A stretch of DNA of 64,000 bases. Source: Thermanaerosceptrum fracticalcis. Its GTDB lineage: Bacteria; Bacillota; Peptococcia; DRI-13. A program made the translations under genes and the position numbers. The notes under the pieces were generated by a model. That model saw only the letters and a list, made by a program, of their open reading frames with translations. It did no database searches and was not told the origin of the DNA. The stretch is from positions 124,001 through 188,000 of the forward strand of contig NZ_CP045798.1 in the NCBI RefSeq assembly GCF_000746025.2, written 5' to 3'. Shown in pieces: positions 32,328-42,354 of this stretch (positions are counted from its first letter, which is position 1; each line of letters opens with the position of its first letter).

Positions 32328-33149
32328 GTGAAAAGGTTTCTTGTAGCGGCTATTCAAATAGATACCCAGAACAACAAAGCCGGGAACCTGGCCAAATTGG
32401 AGGGCTTTATTGATGAAGCGGCGGCCCGCGGGGCCAGGCTCATCGGCATGCCTGAATTCGTCAACTATATCGGAAATAGGGAAGGCGAATTGAGTAATGC
32501 CGAAACTATTCCCGGTCCTACCATTGAGTTCTTCGCCCAAAAAGCCAGGCAGTACGGGGTGTGGCTGCACTGCGGCAGTATTCCGGAAATCATCCCGGGG
32601 AAAAGGAAAGTATACAACACTTCGGTGCTCTTGAATCCTGCCGGTGAAATCACTGCATTATACAGGAAAATCCACCTTTACGATGTTCAGGTGGTCAACG
32701 GGCCCTCAATGTTGGAATCTTACACTAAGAAGCCGGGGGAGGAAATAGTGGTGGCCGGCACCGAACTGGGTAAAATCGGTCTCAGCATCTGCTATGACCT
32801 GCGTTTCCCCGAACTATACCGGATTATGGCCCTGCGCGGGGCGGAAATCGTCTTTGTCCCGGCGATGTTTGCCCTTTATACGGGAAAGGATCACTGGGAA
32901 CCGCTGCTTAGAGCAAGGGCCATTGAAAACCAGTATTATATCATAGCTCCGGGCCAGATCGGGGTAAAACCGGCATTCCAGACCTATGGAAAAAGCCTGA
33001 TCATCGACCCATGGGGCGAGGTTATTGCCAGGAGCAGCGACAAGGAAGGAATCATTACGGCGGAAATAGATCTTGACTATCTTTACAGGGTGAGAAGCGA
33101 GCTGCCTTCTTTAAGCAACAGGAGGCCGGCCGTCTATAAATGGGAATGA
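32328..33149 (+). CDS. carbon-nitrogen hydrolase (nitrilase superfamily, Nit-like)
   Basis: A 273-residue amidase-type enzyme with the Glu-Lys-Cys triad: E43 in MPEFVNY, K114 in RKIHLYD and C155 in SICYDLRFPELY. It is most like the Nit1/Nit2 omega-amidase and deaminated-glutathione-amidase branch, which removes ammonia from small amides. The start is GTG 32328 after AGGGGAG. It is a single-gene unit with a terminator. Confidence 0.88.
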   Translation: MKRFLVAAIQIDTQNNKAGNLAKLEGFIDEAAARGARLIGMPEFVNYIGNREGELSNAETIPGPTIEFFAQKARQYGVWLHCGSIPEIIPGKRKVYNTSVLLNPAGEITALYRKIHLYDVQVVNGPSMLESYTKKPGEEIVVAGTELGKIGLSICYDLRFPELYRIMALRGAEIVFVPAMFALYTGKDHWEPLLRARAIENQYYIIAPGQIGVKPAFQTYGKSLIIDPWGEVIARSSDKEGIITAEIDLDYLYRVRSELPSLSNRRPAVYKWE

Positions 33150-33226
33150 TATTGAAGACGGGCTATCAGAAATGTAATTGCTTGTAATAAATGGCAATCC
33201 CCCATTCTGGTAAAAAAAACAAGAGC

Positions 33227-33255
33227 GCGTGACCGACCAGGTCACGCTTTTTTTT
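33227..33255 (+). terminator. intrinsic terminator after the nitrilase gene
   Basis: A perfect eight-pair stem GCGTGACC / GGTCACGC with loop GACCA, followed by a run of eight T. Confidence 0.9.
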
Positions 33256-33343
33256 ATGGAAAAGGAAGAGTAATTTACCGTAAAGCTGCCAAAAATATTT
33301 ACTGTTGAAATGAGTAAGAAACAGTTCTGGAGTGATTTGATAA

Positions 33344-34588
33344 ATGAAGATCTTAACGTTAACCTGGGAGTTTCCACCCCGTACGGTAGGAGGATTGGCC
33401 CGGCATGTAGCGGGTTTGAGTCAAGCCCTGGGCCAGGAAGGCTGGGAGGTAGAGGTTATTACCCCGGGTGAGGCCAAAAATGATTCTGGGCGGCCAAGAG
33501 GAGGGGTCTCTTTTCATCCCGTACAACCCTATGCTTTGCCTTCCCTGAACTTTATTACAGACATCCAGCACCTGAACTACAGCCTCCTGGAGGAAGCTGT
33601 CCGTTTAATCAACGCCAGTGAAGATATTGCTTTGCTTCATGCCCATGACTGGCTGGTAGCTTTTGCGGCCCGGGCTTTGAAACACATCTATCGCCTGCCC
33701 CTTGTTTGCACTATTCATGCCACGGAATACGGGCGCAACCAAGGATTACACAGTGAGCTGCAGCATTACATCAGCAGTGTAGAGTGGTGGCTCACCTACG
33801 AGTCATGGCGGGTCATTGTCTGCAGCCAGTCCATGAAGGACGAGGTGGGCTTTATTTTCCAGACCCCTGCTGACAAGATGAGGGTCATTCCTAATGCTAT
33901 CGAACTGAGTGAATTCACCTTTGATCCCCAAAAAGCCCCTTCCCGCCAAAATTTTGCGCTCCCGGAGGAAAAAATCGTTTTTTACATCGGGCGCATGGTT
34001 CCGGAAAAAGGTGTCCAGACTTTGCTGCAGGCCGTTCCCGGTATCTTGAGGGAAGTACCTGAGGCAAAATTTATCCTGGCCGGTAAAGGACCCTATGAGG
34101 AAGAACTAAAACGTATGTCCCGGGAAATGGGCCTGGAGCATAAGGTGCAGTTTATAGGGTATATAGAGGATACGGTACGTAATGCCCTGTACAACTATGC
34201 TGAGCTTGCCGTCTTTCCCAGCCTCTATGAACCCTTTGGTATTGTAGCCCTGGAAGGCATGGCTACCGGGACGCCTATTGTGGTCTCAGATACGGGGGGC
34301 TTACGGGAGATAGTGAAACATGAGAAAAACGGTTTGCTCTTCCCCCCCGGTGACGGAAACGCCCTGGCCAGGCAAATTATTCGCCTCTTAAAAGAATCTG
34401 GCCTTGCCAAAAGACTGGCTGAAAATGCCTATCACTATGTGCTGCGGGATTATACCTGGAGCGGCGTGGCTCAAAAAACTCTGGGTGTTTATCAGGAAAT
34501 TTTGGAGGAAAGCGGGAAATCCCAATGGCAGCCCTATTTTGTAAACAAAATAAATGCTAACGATGTATTGGGGAGGTATGACTATTGA
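33344..34588 (+). CDS. GT4-family glycogen synthase-like glycosyltransferase
   Basis: A 414-residue retaining glycosyltransferase. The N-terminal [19 protein letters not shown] is the nucleotide-sugar glycine loop, LHAHDWLV follows, and the E-x7-E motif is in [11 protein letters not shown]. The length and front end resemble short GT4 glycogen synthases rather than the 470-residue GT5 GlgA. It would extend alpha-1,4-glucan from a nucleotide glucose. TTGA overlap couples it to the nucleotidyltransferase fusion that may supply that donor. Sucrose or lipid glycosyltransferase roles are not excluded. Confidence 0.8.
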   Translation: MKILTLTWEFPPRTVGGLARHVAGLSQALGQEGWEVEVITPGEAKNDSGRPRGGVSFHPVQPYALPSLNFITDIQHLNYSLLEEAVRLINASEDIALLHAHDWLVAFAARALKHIYRLPLVCTIHATEYGRNQGLHSELQHYISSVEWWLTYESWRVIVCSQSMKDEVGFIFQTPADKMRVIPNAIELSEFTFDPQKAPSRQNFALPEEKIVFYIGRMVPEKGVQTLLQAVPGILREVPEAKFILAGKGPYEEELKRMSREMGLEHKVQFIGYIEDTVRNALYNYAELAVFPSLYEPFGIVALEGMATGTPIVVSDTGGLREIVKHEKNGLLFPPGDGNALARQIIRLLKESGLAKRLAENAYHYVLRDYTWSGVAQKTLGVYQEILEESGKSQWQPYFVNKINANDVLGRYDY

Positions 34589-36990
34589 AAGCAATTATTA
34601 TGGCGGGAGGAGAAGGTACCAGGCTGCGCCCCTTAACCTGTGTCCGGCCCAAACCAATGGTTCCTCTGGCTAACAGCCCGGTTATGCTCCATACTATTAA
34701 CCTCTTAAAAAAGTATGGCTTTCCGGATATCGGTGTTACCGTGCAATATATGGCTTCTAATATTATGGATTATTTTGGGGACGGTACTGAATACGGGGTA
34801 AATTTGCGTTATTTTGTAGAAAATAAACCTTTAGGTACCGCCGGCAGTGTCAAGAATGCCCAGGAATTTTTGGATGAGACGTTTATCGTCATCAGCGGAG
34901 ATGCCTTAACCGATCTGAACCTTGCCGAAGCGGTGGAATTTCATAAAAAGAACAGGGCGCTGGCTACACTGGTCCTAATAACCGTGGACAATCCCCTGGA
35001 ATATGGGATCGTCATCACGCAAAAAAACGGTAAAATCGAGCGTTTTCTGGAAAAACCGGGCTGGAGCGAGGTTTTCAGTGATAAAGTAAACACCGGGATC
35101 TATATCCTCGAACCTCAAGTATTAGACTTTATTCCCGAATATACCTTTTTTGATTTTAGTAAAAATCTCTTCCCCCTTCTTATGGAAAAGGGGCAACCTT
35201 TGTATGGCTATACTGCCAACTGCTACTGGTGTGATATTGGAAATCCCGAGGCCTATCTCCAGGCTCATGCAGATATTTTGGATAAAAAAGTTGATGTTCT
35301 CTTACCATATCGACAAATATCACCGGGAATCTGGGTAGGTAACCATACGGAGATTCATCCCTCAGCCAGGTTGGAAGCACCACTGATCATCGGCAATAAC
35401 TGCAGGGTCGGGCCTGAAGTTTTCCTGGGGGCTTATAGTGTGCTGGCAGATAACTGTAAACTGAAGGAGCGGGCTTCGGTCAAGAAATCAGTTTTGGGCA
35501 AGGGGGTAATGGTGGGCAAGGGGGCAGCCATCAGAAAGACCATTCTCTGTTCGGGCGTTTATGTAAAAGACAACTCGGCCACCTATGAAGGGGCCATTGT
35601 GGGTGATGGTTCCACCATCGGGGAGAACTGTACCGTTATGCCGCAAACGAAAATCTGGCCTGGTAAAACAATTCAGGAAGGAACCACCCTTAAGGAGAAT
35701 TTAATTTGGGCAAACAGGTTCTTTGCCAACCTTTTCGGTGCCAAAGGCATCAAAGGTGAATTGAATGTGGATATCACCCCTAAATTGGCTAACAGCCTGG
35801 GGAGTGCTTTTGGGTCTTTAGTGACTCCAGGGGGAAAAGTAGGTGTCAGCAGTGACGAATACCCTGCTTCCCGGATGATTAAACAAGCATTGGCTTGCGG
35901 CTTACAGGCCGTAGGACAGCAGGTTTATGACCTGGGAGACCTTGTTTTGCCTATGACCCGCTTCGCTTTAAAAAACGGCCGGTTTAGCGGGGGAAGCCAT
36001 GTTGTATTCTCTCCCCAGGAAAACATGATACAAATACTTTTCTTGAATGAGAAAGGCGCTAATATCAGCCTGTCCCAGGAAAGAAAGCTGGAAAATATGC
36101 TGGCCGTAGAAGACTTTACCCTGGTGTCCGGTGAAAAAATAAAAAATATCCTTACCTTATCCACGGTAGAGGAATTATACTTTTGGCACCTGCGCCAGCA
36201 GATAATGGATAAGCTGTCTTTGAAAGTTCTTTTTGATTGCCCGGCGGACAGGCTTAAACAGGCTGTTGCCCAGTTCTTGAGGGAGTCAGGCTGTGAAGTG
36301 GAGGAAGTTCCTTACCGTAAACTCCATGAGGCAGTACCGGCTAAAGGGGCAGATATAGGAATTTACCTGGATCGCCAGGGAGAGGGGTATGTGCTTTTTG
36401 ATGAAAAGGGCAATAAACTGGAGGAGGACAGGGCCAATACCTTATTAGCCTATCTCTTTTTCTACAATAACCCGGGGAGCACCCTGGTAGTACCGGTCAG
36501 CGCTCCCACGGCCTTCGAAAAAATCGCGGAAAAATATTACGGCAGGGTAGTGCGTACCAAAAGAGCCGTACAAGCCCGTATGGAAACTATTCTGCAAGGA
36601 GGAGAAAGCGGCGAAAAACAGTTTAACCTGGAATTTGACGGCCTGCGGGCTATCCTGGAACTGCTGGTAGCCATGTCCCGGGAAAGGCTGGCCCTTTCGG
36701 AAATCATGGCCAAAATTCCTCCTTTTTACCTGCATCGAGATGCTATGGAATGTAACTGGACCATTAAAGGGAAAATTATTCGCTCTCTCATCGAGAACTT
36801 TGATACTGAATTGCGAACCGATACTGTGGAGGGTGTAAAGTTTAATCACCCCGAGGGATGGACGTTAATTTTGCCAGATCCGGAGCGGCCTCTGGTCCAG
36901 ATTTTCAGCGAAGGCAGTTCCATGGAAATAGCCAATGAGTTGACCAGTGCATATATGAACAAAATCAAAGAGATTATGGAAATGGCGTAA
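34585..36990 (+). CDS. sugar-nucleotidyltransferase fused to a degenerate phosphohexomutase
   Basis: An 801-residue fusion. Residues 1-230 form a nucleotidyltransferase with [10 protein letters not shown] and [10 protein letters not shown]. About 250-375 is a left-handed beta-helix with hexapeptide repeats. About 385-800 has the alpha-phosphohexomutase fold. In the mutase part, the phosphoserine loop TASHNP reads VVFSPQ and the DxDxDR metal loop reads LDRQGEG, so mutase catalysis is doubtful. The start is TTG 34585 after GGGAGG, overlapping the preceding stop. It may make NDP-glucose for the neighbouring synthase; mannose 1-phosphate is the alternative substrate. Confidence 0.82.
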   Translation: MKAIIMAGGEGTRLRPLTCVRPKPMVPLANSPVMLHTINLLKKYGFPDIGVTVQYMASNIMDYFGDGTEYGVNLRYFVENKPLGTAGSVKNAQEFLDETFIVISGDALTDLNLAEAVEFHKKNRALATLVLITVDNPLEYGIVITQKNGKIERFLEKPGWSEVFSDKVNTGIYILEPQVLDFIPEYTFFDFSKNLFPLLMEKGQPLYGYTANCYWCDIGNPEAYLQAHADILDKKVDVLLPYRQISPGIWVGNHTEIHPSARLEAPLIIGNNCRVGPEVFLGAYSVLADNCKLKERASVKKSVLGKGVMVGKGAAIRKTILCSGVYVKDNSATYEGAIVGDGSTIGENCTVMPQTKIWPGKTIQEGTTLKENLIWANRFFANLFGAKGIKGELNVDITPKLANSLGSAFGSLVTPGGKVGVSSDEYPASRMIKQALACGLQAVGQQVYDLGDLVLPMTRFALKNGRFSGGSHVVFSPQENMIQILFLNEKGANISLSQERKLENMLAVEDFTLVSGEKIKNILTLSTVEELYFWHLRQQIMDKLSLKVLFDCPADRLKQAVAQFLRESGCEVEEVPYRKLHEAVPAKGADIGIYLDRQGEGYVLFDEKGNKLEEDRANTLLAYLFFYNNPGSTLVVPVSAPTAFEKIAEKYYGRVVRTKRAVQARMETILQGGESGEKQFNLEFDGLRAILELLVAMSRERLALSEIMAKIPPFYLHRDAMECNWTIKGKIIRSLIENFDTELRTDTVEGVKFNHPEGWTLILPDPERPLVQIFSEGSSMEIANELTSAYMNKIKEIMEMA

Positions 36991-37035
36991 AATGATTTCC
37001 GTTTTCCGACTTCCGAATAATTAGTTATACTGAAC

Positions 37036-37084
37036 AAAATAAAGAGAGTCTGTAGCACAGTCGCTGACAGACTCTCTTTATTTT
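37036..37084. terminator. strong bidirectional terminator
   Basis: A perfect 18-pair stem: AAAATAAAGAGAGTCTGT (37036-37053) against ACAGACTCTCTTTATTTT (37067-37084). A/T runs on both sides serve the nucleotidyltransferase gene on the plus strand and the glucan phosphorylase gene on the minus strand. Confidence 0.9.
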
Positions 37085-37109
37085 ACGGTTCACGGTTCAC
37101 GGTTAACGT
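37084..37109. repeat. dispersed intergenic repeat, member 2
   Basis: ACGGTT CACGGTT CACGGTT AACGT, a short tandem of CACGGTT, containing the 19-base string CACGGTTCACGGTTAACGT at 37091-37109 found also at 14255. It lies directly after the 18-pair terminator and before the end of the phosphorylase gene. Confidence 0.6.
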
Positions 37110-37140
37110 GTTTCGACAATCGGCTATCTGACAGTCGCTG

Positions 37141-38802
37141 TCACCTCAAAGCAAGGGGAATTTTCGCTTGTGCCGCTACCGCCTTAAGATATAGTTGTTC
37201 GTAATATTCTTTGAGCATTCTCTCGGAGGAGAATTTCTCCTGGGCCATCTCTATACTTTTTTGCATCATCCTGGTCCAGCGGGGTCTATCTACGTAATAT
37301 ACAGGCATTACGTCTGCGAGCAGTACTTCGTAAAAGGCTTTCAGATCATAGACATCCTGGTTCATCTGGTTGGGGTCTTCGGGTAGTACCCTATCCAGAA
37401 GCCAACCACTCTCTTTGTGTATAACGCCTTCTCCGACCCACCCGTCAACAACGCTGATATTTAAGACGCCGTTTAAAGCTGCTTTCATGCCCGAAGTTCC
37501 ACTGGCCTCCAGGGGACGCAGGGGATTGTTTAACCAGGCATCACAGCCCTGGATCATGAGCCTGGCAATATGCATATCATAGTTTTCCAGGAAAGTAATT
37601 CTGTTGGGAAATTCTTTACCAATATTGACAATTTCCCGGATAATTGCTTTACCTTGCCCGTCATGGGGATGAGCTTTGCCGGAATATACCAACTGCAGTT
37701 TACCTTCTTTTAACAGAGGGGAAAGGAGTTCCATATTCCTGAAAATAAGTCCACCCCGTTTATAAGCGGCGGCACGCCGGGCGAACCCGATGGTCAAAAC
37801 ATCCGGGTCAAAAATCACGTTATTATGGGTCCGGATATAGTTGAATAATTTCTTTTTCGCCTCCAGGTGGGGCTGCCATAAATCCCCTTTCTGCTTATAC
37901 GCCTCTCTGATGGCTGGGTTTTGCCAGGTGTTTACGTGTACCCCGTTGGTGATAGCCATAATAGGAGCTGCTTTCTCCACGTTTTTCCACATGTTCCTGG
38001 CTGTTTCCCCATGGGCCCGGGAAACGGCATTGGCAGCCTCAGAGAGGCGTAAGGCGGCCACAGTCATATTAAAGGGGTCACCGCCGAGGGCTTTTAACTG
38101 TTCGTAGGTCAGTCCGTTAAAGGCCTCCATATGGCCAAGCAAAGCGTAGTCATGGGTTTCATTTCCCGCTTCTACCGGGGTGTGGGTAGTAAAGACCACC
38201 TCTTTTTTCGTGGCTTCCCAGGCTTCCTCGAAAGTCATTCCCCGGGACATTTTCTCCCGGATTAGTTCCAAACCGGCGAAAACGGCATGTCCTTCGTTAA
38301 AATGATAGACGTCTACATCAATACCCAGGGCTCTTAGTGCCCGCACTCCTCCGATACCCAGGATCATTTCCTGGGCTACCCGGTCTTGTCCTGAACCTCC
38401 GTATAATTTCTCTGTCATCCACCCATGCTCGCTCCCCTCAAAATTAGTATCTAAGAGGTAGAGGGGAGCATTTTCGTACTGGTCCACCAGCCTCACCCTA
38501 CATGTCACATCCCCACCTCTGATGCGGAGTTTGACTGTGACGCCGGTATCCTTAACATTTTCATAATCGTAACGGGGGTAAAGATCATAAGGATAGCCGT
38601 CTTCCCCAATCAGCTGGGTCGTATAATCCTGACGCCAGAGAATGCCTATCCCGACAACGGGAACGTTCAGGTCTTTGGCTGCTTTGAGATAGTCGCCCGC
38701 AAGTATCCCCAGACCACCGGCATAGATAGGGAGACCATTGTCTAACCCGTACTCCATACAAAAATACGCGACTTTAGGTAATTTTTGCTCTGGCAAACGC
38801 AT
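37141..38802 (-). CDS. alpha-glucan phosphorylase, short form
   Basis: A 553-residue GT35 phosphorylase that releases glucose 1-phosphate from glycogen or maltodextrin. YFCMEYGLDNGLPIYAGGLG opens the protein, HFNEGHAVFAGLE is central, and the PLP lysine lies in EASGTSGMKAALNG. It belongs to the short archaeal/bacterial type that lacks much of the N-terminal region of the 800-residue enzymes. The ATG at 38802 follows GAGGAGG; a TTG at 38847 has no ribosome site. With phosphoglucomutase it feeds glycolysis. Confidence 0.9.
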   Translation of the reverse strand: MRLPEQKLPKVAYFCMEYGLDNGLPIYAGGLGILAGDYLKAAKDLNVPVVGIGILWRQDYTTQLIGEDGYPYDLYPRYDYENVKDTGVTVKLRIRGGDVTCRVRLVDQYENAPLYLLDTNFEGSEHGWMTEKLYGGSGQDRVAQEMILGIGGVRALRALGIDVDVYHFNEGHAVFAGLELIREKMSRGMTFEEAWEATKKEVVFTTHTPVEAGNETHDYALLGHMEAFNGLTYEQLKALGGDPFNMTVAALRLSEAANAVSRAHGETARNMWKNVEKAAPIMAITNGVHVNTWQNPAIREAYKQKGDLWQPHLEAKKKLFNYIRTHNNVIFDPDVLTIGFARRAAAYKRGGLIFRNMELLSPLLKEGKLQLVYSGKAHPHDGQGKAIIREIVNIGKEFPNRITFLENYDMHIARLMIQGCDAWLNNPLRPLEASGTSGMKAALNGVLNISVVDGWVGEGVIHKESGWLLDRVLPEDPNQMNQDVYDLKAFYEVLLADVMPVYYVDRPRWTRMMQKSIEMAQEKFSSERMLKEYYEQLYLKAVAAQAKIPLALR

Positions 38803-38935
38803 CTTCCTCCTCGCCTGGAACTTGTACTTTTGTAGTATTCTCCGCAAACACCAAATTATTTATGAATAATTCATGTCAGTTGTACGATAATATACTGCTA
38901 ATTCGGGTATCGGGAAGCGGAGAAATATTATTGGT

Positions 38936-38981
38936 ATCCGGTGACCAGTGTCCAGTGACCGGTACGGTTCACGGTTAACGT
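38936..38981. repeat. dispersed intergenic repeat, member 3
   Basis: TATCCGGTGACCAGTGTCCA then GTGACCGG and ACGGTTCACGGTTAACGT. Both motif types of member 1 (the GTGACCAGTG array and the CGGTTCACGGTTAACGT string) are present here side by side, immediately before the branching enzyme stop. Confidence 0.6.
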
Positions 38982-40616
38982 CTAAAGGTGACTCACTACT
39001 CTTGAATCGTTAATATTCTGTTGCCGGTATAGTCCATAATCAATCTCGGGAAAGATATTGTCTTTGGAGGCGATGGCCTGGAGCCAGGTTGGATCCAGGG
39101 TGTTATTTTTTATGTCATGGTATAGTTTAAAAAACCGTCCCAGGTGGTCCTGGGTTCTTTTCCTGGCGTAATTGATGGTGGTATTGGCTGTCATGATAAA
39201 GGCCCAGTCGCTGGCCTGAGCCAGCAGCAATTCCCGGGCAGCCTGCTGGAGGGCTCTCTGTAAAATTCCTTCCGTGTTTGGCAAGGAGGTAGCCAGTTCT
39301 ACCATATAGTTGGCTGCTTTATGAAGGTGCCGGTAAATCCAGTCATTGCTTCCGTTTAACCAGAACTCATAATAGCCTTTATCTCCCCAGGTGGAAAAGG
39401 AAGGCTGGATGACCTGGCTTTCGGGATAAAGTGATAAATACCGGGAAGGGGTGATGGTCTTAAGGGTCTCCTGGTCGTAATGAATTTTCCGCAGTAATAT
39501 CTCCAGCCAGATAGGCCCTTCAAACCACCAGTGGCCAAAAAGCTCTGCATCATAAGGCGCCACGATGACTGGGGCTCTGTCCATAAAAGAAGAAAGGTAT
39601 TCCACCTGTTTCTGGCGGTTGAACATAAAGTTGCCCGCATGGAGGGCGGCTTTTTCCCTGGCGGCCCAGGGGTCATAGAGTTCCTTGTCATTGGTTTTAC
39701 CGGTAATCCGATGATATTTAATGCCTGTATTCAAACGAATGCCATCGGGATGAATATAGGGCCTTATATAATCCAATGGTAAATCCCAGCCGATATCGCG
39801 ATAATATTCACGGTAGGTAAAGTCACCGGGATAGCCTTCTTCCTTACTCCATACCTGTTTGGATGATTCGGGATCGCGACCGAAAACGGCTACCCCGTTC
39901 GGACATTGGACCGGCGAATATACTCCCCAGCAGGGGGCGGGGTTACCGTAGAGGAGACCGTGGGTGTCCACAAAAAAGTACTTTAGCCTGTATTTGTCAA
40001 GGATATTTTCTATACCCGGATAATAGGCGCATTCCGGGAGCCAGAGGCCCGGGGGGGTTTGGCCAAAATATTGCTGGAAGGTGGAAACGGCTGTGGCAAT
40101 TTGTGCTTCCGCCGCTTCCCGCCGCATGAAGGGTAAAAAGCCGTGGGTTGCGGCGCAGGTGATCAATTCTACTTTTCCTGTGGAAAGTAAATGCTGGAGT
40201 ACCAGGAGGGGATTCTTACGGCAGCGGTCCAGGTAATAATGGTATAGGCCGGAAATCCGTTCCCTATACATGTGAGCTAGAGCATTTTCAGGCCTTTCTT
40301 TAGTTCGCTTGATTTCTTTTTCCGTCAATTCTAATAGCTTTTCCAGGTGTCTCTGTAAACGTTGTTGTAAAAGTTCGTCGGAAAACATGGTTAAGAGCGT
40401 AGGAGAAAAGGAGAGGGTAAGGGAAAAGTCCACTCCATCCCGGTGAAGATTTTCCAGCATCTCCAAAAGAGGCAAATACGTTTCCAGGGTAGCTTCGAAA
40501 AACCAGCGCTCTTCCAGAAAGTCCTCGTGTTCGGGGTGACGGATAAAAGGCAAATGAGCGTGCAGCAATAATAAGAGGTATCCTTGGGGCAAAACGAACC
40601 AGTCCTTTCGTAGCAT
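38982..40616 (-). CDS. GH57 1,4-alpha-glucan branching enzyme
   Basis: A 544-residue GH57 enzyme introducing alpha-1,6 branches into glycogen. YLLLLLHAHLPFIRHPEHED is the N-terminal barrel signature, the nucleophile Glu is in LWLPECAYYPG, and the acid Asp in PYDAELFGHWWFEGP. A helical C-terminal domain follows. ATG 40616 lies eight bases after the DUF4912 gene stop with no clear ribosome site, so it is probably coupled. The frame opens further upstream, inside DUF4912. Confidence 0.92.
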   Translation of the reverse strand: MLRKDWFVLPQGYLLLLLHAHLPFIRHPEHEDFLEERWFFEATLETYLPLLEMLENLHRDGVDFSLTLSFSPTLLTMFSDELLQQRLQRHLEKLLELTEKEIKRTKERPENALAHMYRERISGLYHYYLDRCRKNPLLVLQHLLSTGKVELITCAATHGFLPFMRREAAEAQIATAVSTFQQYFGQTPPGLWLPECAYYPGIENILDKYRLKYFFVDTHGLLYGNPAPCWGVYSPVQCPNGVAVFGRDPESSKQVWSKEEGYPGDFTYREYYRDIGWDLPLDYIRPYIHPDGIRLNTGIKYHRITGKTNDKELYDPWAAREKAALHAGNFMFNRQKQVEYLSSFMDRAPVIVAPYDAELFGHWWFEGPIWLEILLRKIHYDQETLKTITPSRYLSLYPESQVIQPSFSTWGDKGYYEFWLNGSNDWIYRHLHKAANYMVELATSLPNTEGILQRALQQAARELLLAQASDWAFIMTANTTINYARKRTQDHLGRFFKLYHDIKNNTLDPTWLQAIASKDNIFPEIDYGLYRQQNINDSRVVSHL

Positions 40617-40623
40617 GTGTTGT

Positions 40624-41115
40624 TTATCTGTAAGAAGAAAGTGTCTCTTGTTGCCGTTTAGCCAGCGTTTTCTCCAGGAACTGCCTGTGTTCGGGCCGGT
40701 ACAGCCTGTTTGTGCCAAAGCAAGGGTTGGTTCCTATGGTTAAATCTAACCTTGCAGAGGCTAAAACAATGAAGGTTTGATCGGGCAAAATCCTGCCTAA
40801 TTCACCCAGCAGCGACTGGTTGGAAATTTTCACATGAAAATACCAGTTGGTGGCTGCCTCGTCCAGTTCGAACAGATTTTGTTCGGTTCCCCGGGAAATG
40901 CGCATGGCCAGCCGGGAATTTTCCCAGCTTTCCCTCCCGTAGTTTTGCTCAAATTCACTTCTGGTCACAGGTGAGATTTCCCAGTATGCAAAAATACATT
41001 CCGGGTCTCGCACCATTAATACCAGATAGGTTTCCAGATAACCGGAAGGAAGTTGATAATCAGGTTCAACATAGTCTTTGGGGAGTGAAGACGGTAAAGT
41101 AGGGTACTGGGACAT
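40624..41115 (-). CDS. DUF4912 protein
   Basis: A 163-residue DUF4912-family protein: YLVLMVRDPECIFAYWEIS, then DEAATNWYFHVKI and LASARLDL. The family is often encoded directly upstream of GH57 branching enzymes, as here, and may be a glucan-binding or partner subunit. Its function is unproven. ATG follows AAGGAGG nine bases upstream on the minus strand. It is the first gene of the branching enzyme transcript. Confidence 0.85.
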   Translation of the reverse strand: MSQYPTLPSSLPKDYVEPDYQLPSGYLETYLVLMVRDPECIFAYWEISPVTRSEFEQNYGRESWENSRLAMRISRGTEQNLFELDEAATNWYFHVKISNQSLLGELGRILPDQTFIVLASARLDLTIGTNPCFGTNRLYRPEHRQFLEKTLAKRQQETLSSYR

Positions 41116-41236
41116 TTGAAAAGGCCTCCTTACCAGTAAGATAGTTTTTAAAGAGAAATATTAAGCCATACATGTAATTATCTCCAAAGTAAAAAAGGAT
41201 TACTCAAGTTAGGTTATTTAGGTTGTTTAAAATTAC

Positions 41237-41268
41237 AAAAAAAGAACAGCTTTCGTTGAGCTGTTCTT
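41237..41268 (-). terminator. intrinsic terminator of the lipid kinase gene
   Basis: AAGAACAGCT and AGCTGTTCTT form a ten-pair stem. On the minus strand it is followed by TTTTTTTGT, so it ends the lipid kinase transcript. Confidence 0.85.
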
Positions 41269-41359
41269 AAAATACGTTTTTTCCGAATTAGTTTTTTAGG
41301 CCCAGCCAGAAGACATCCCAGATTCCCTCCAGCCTTTGCTCATTCTATTTATTTTATCA

Positions 41360-42241
41360 TTATTTCACGAATACTTTCAGGGCTTTATTAATGAAGCGGA
41401 CATTGATGGGCAAAGCTGGACCCTTTTCACCGTCCACACTGAGCAGGACTTCACTGCTGCCAGAGATTTTACAGGTCCTGGACTTGAGAATCGTCACATT
41501 TTTGTCGTTGAGGGATTCCCGGCTTAAAACCCGGAAAAAGAGATTGGCCAGGTCGATGTGAGCGCAGTTTTTAATGAGGACAATATCCATGAGACCGTCA
41601 GAGATATCCGCATCTTTAATGAGGTTAGCAAAACCTCCTCCGTGGGTGCCATTTAGAATCAAAAAGAGAAGGACATTTTCTTCGATGGTTTCTGCCTCCG
41701 TTTCGATTTTGAGGGGGAAGCATTTCATATGCGCTACTTCACTTAAGGCCTTAAGATAGTAAGCAAAGGGCCCAAAATTTTTCTTTAATTCATCATGGGT
41801 TTTAAAGGAAACATCAACGAAGAGCCCCCCGGCACAGGTGCTGAAGAAAAATCTCTCCTCGTTAATGAGGCCCGCATCCACATCAACGGTTTTGCCGGAG
41901 AAAATGACATTCAGGCATTCGTTTAAGTTGACAGGAAGGTTGAGGCTCCTAGCAAAGTCGTTGCAGGTTCCAAAAGGAAGTAAACCTATGGGTTTGTTGA
42001 GACCATTTTTCAAGAGAATATTCAGGACGGAGTTAAGGGTCCCGTCACCTCCCGAAACCAGGAAAAAGGCAAAATCATTTTCCGCCAGTATGTGCGGGAG
42101 CTTATCAGGTTCATTTTTCGTAAGGCGGTAAGGTTGAAGCAAAATATTGTTTTGCTGAAAACGGTTTATCAGATAATCCAGCCTGGTAGGGATAGTGCGA
42201 TCACCTGATAATGGATTATAGACAAACAGGGCCCGGTCCAT
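41360..42241 (-). CDS. diacylglycerol/lipid kinase family protein
   Basis: A 293-residue DagK/YegS-type lipid kinase that phosphorylates diacylglycerol or a similar lipid at the membrane. ALFVYNPLSGD near the N-terminus, FLVSGGDGTLNSVLN and LLPFGTCNDFARSL form the nucleotide-binding region. SDGLMDIVLI and LLSVDGEKG are in the C-terminal lobe. ATG follows AAGGAGG. It is transcribed divergently from the Fe-S protein gene across a 113-bp gap. Confidence 0.88.
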   Translation of the reverse strand: MDRALFVYNPLSGDRTIPTRLDYLINRFQQNNILLQPYRLTKNEPDKLPHILAENDFAFFLVSGGDGTLNSVLNILLKNGLNKPIGLLPFGTCNDFARSLNLPVNLNECLNVIFSGKTVDVDAGLINEERFFFSTCAGGLFVDVSFKTHDELKKNFGPFAYYLKALSEVAHMKCFPLKIETEAETIEENVLLFLILNGTHGGGFANLIKDADISDGLMDIVLIKNCAHIDLANLFFRVLSRESLNDKNVTILKSRTCKISGSSEVLLSVDGEKGPALPINVRFINKALKVFVK

Positions 42242-42354
42242 GGGTAGCCTCCTTAAATACCTTGATAACCATATTATACAACAAACTGATGGAAGGAATT
42301 ACCCCAGCCGAAGCGAAGTATTATGGGTACGATGTTGTAGCCGGAGGGATAAAG

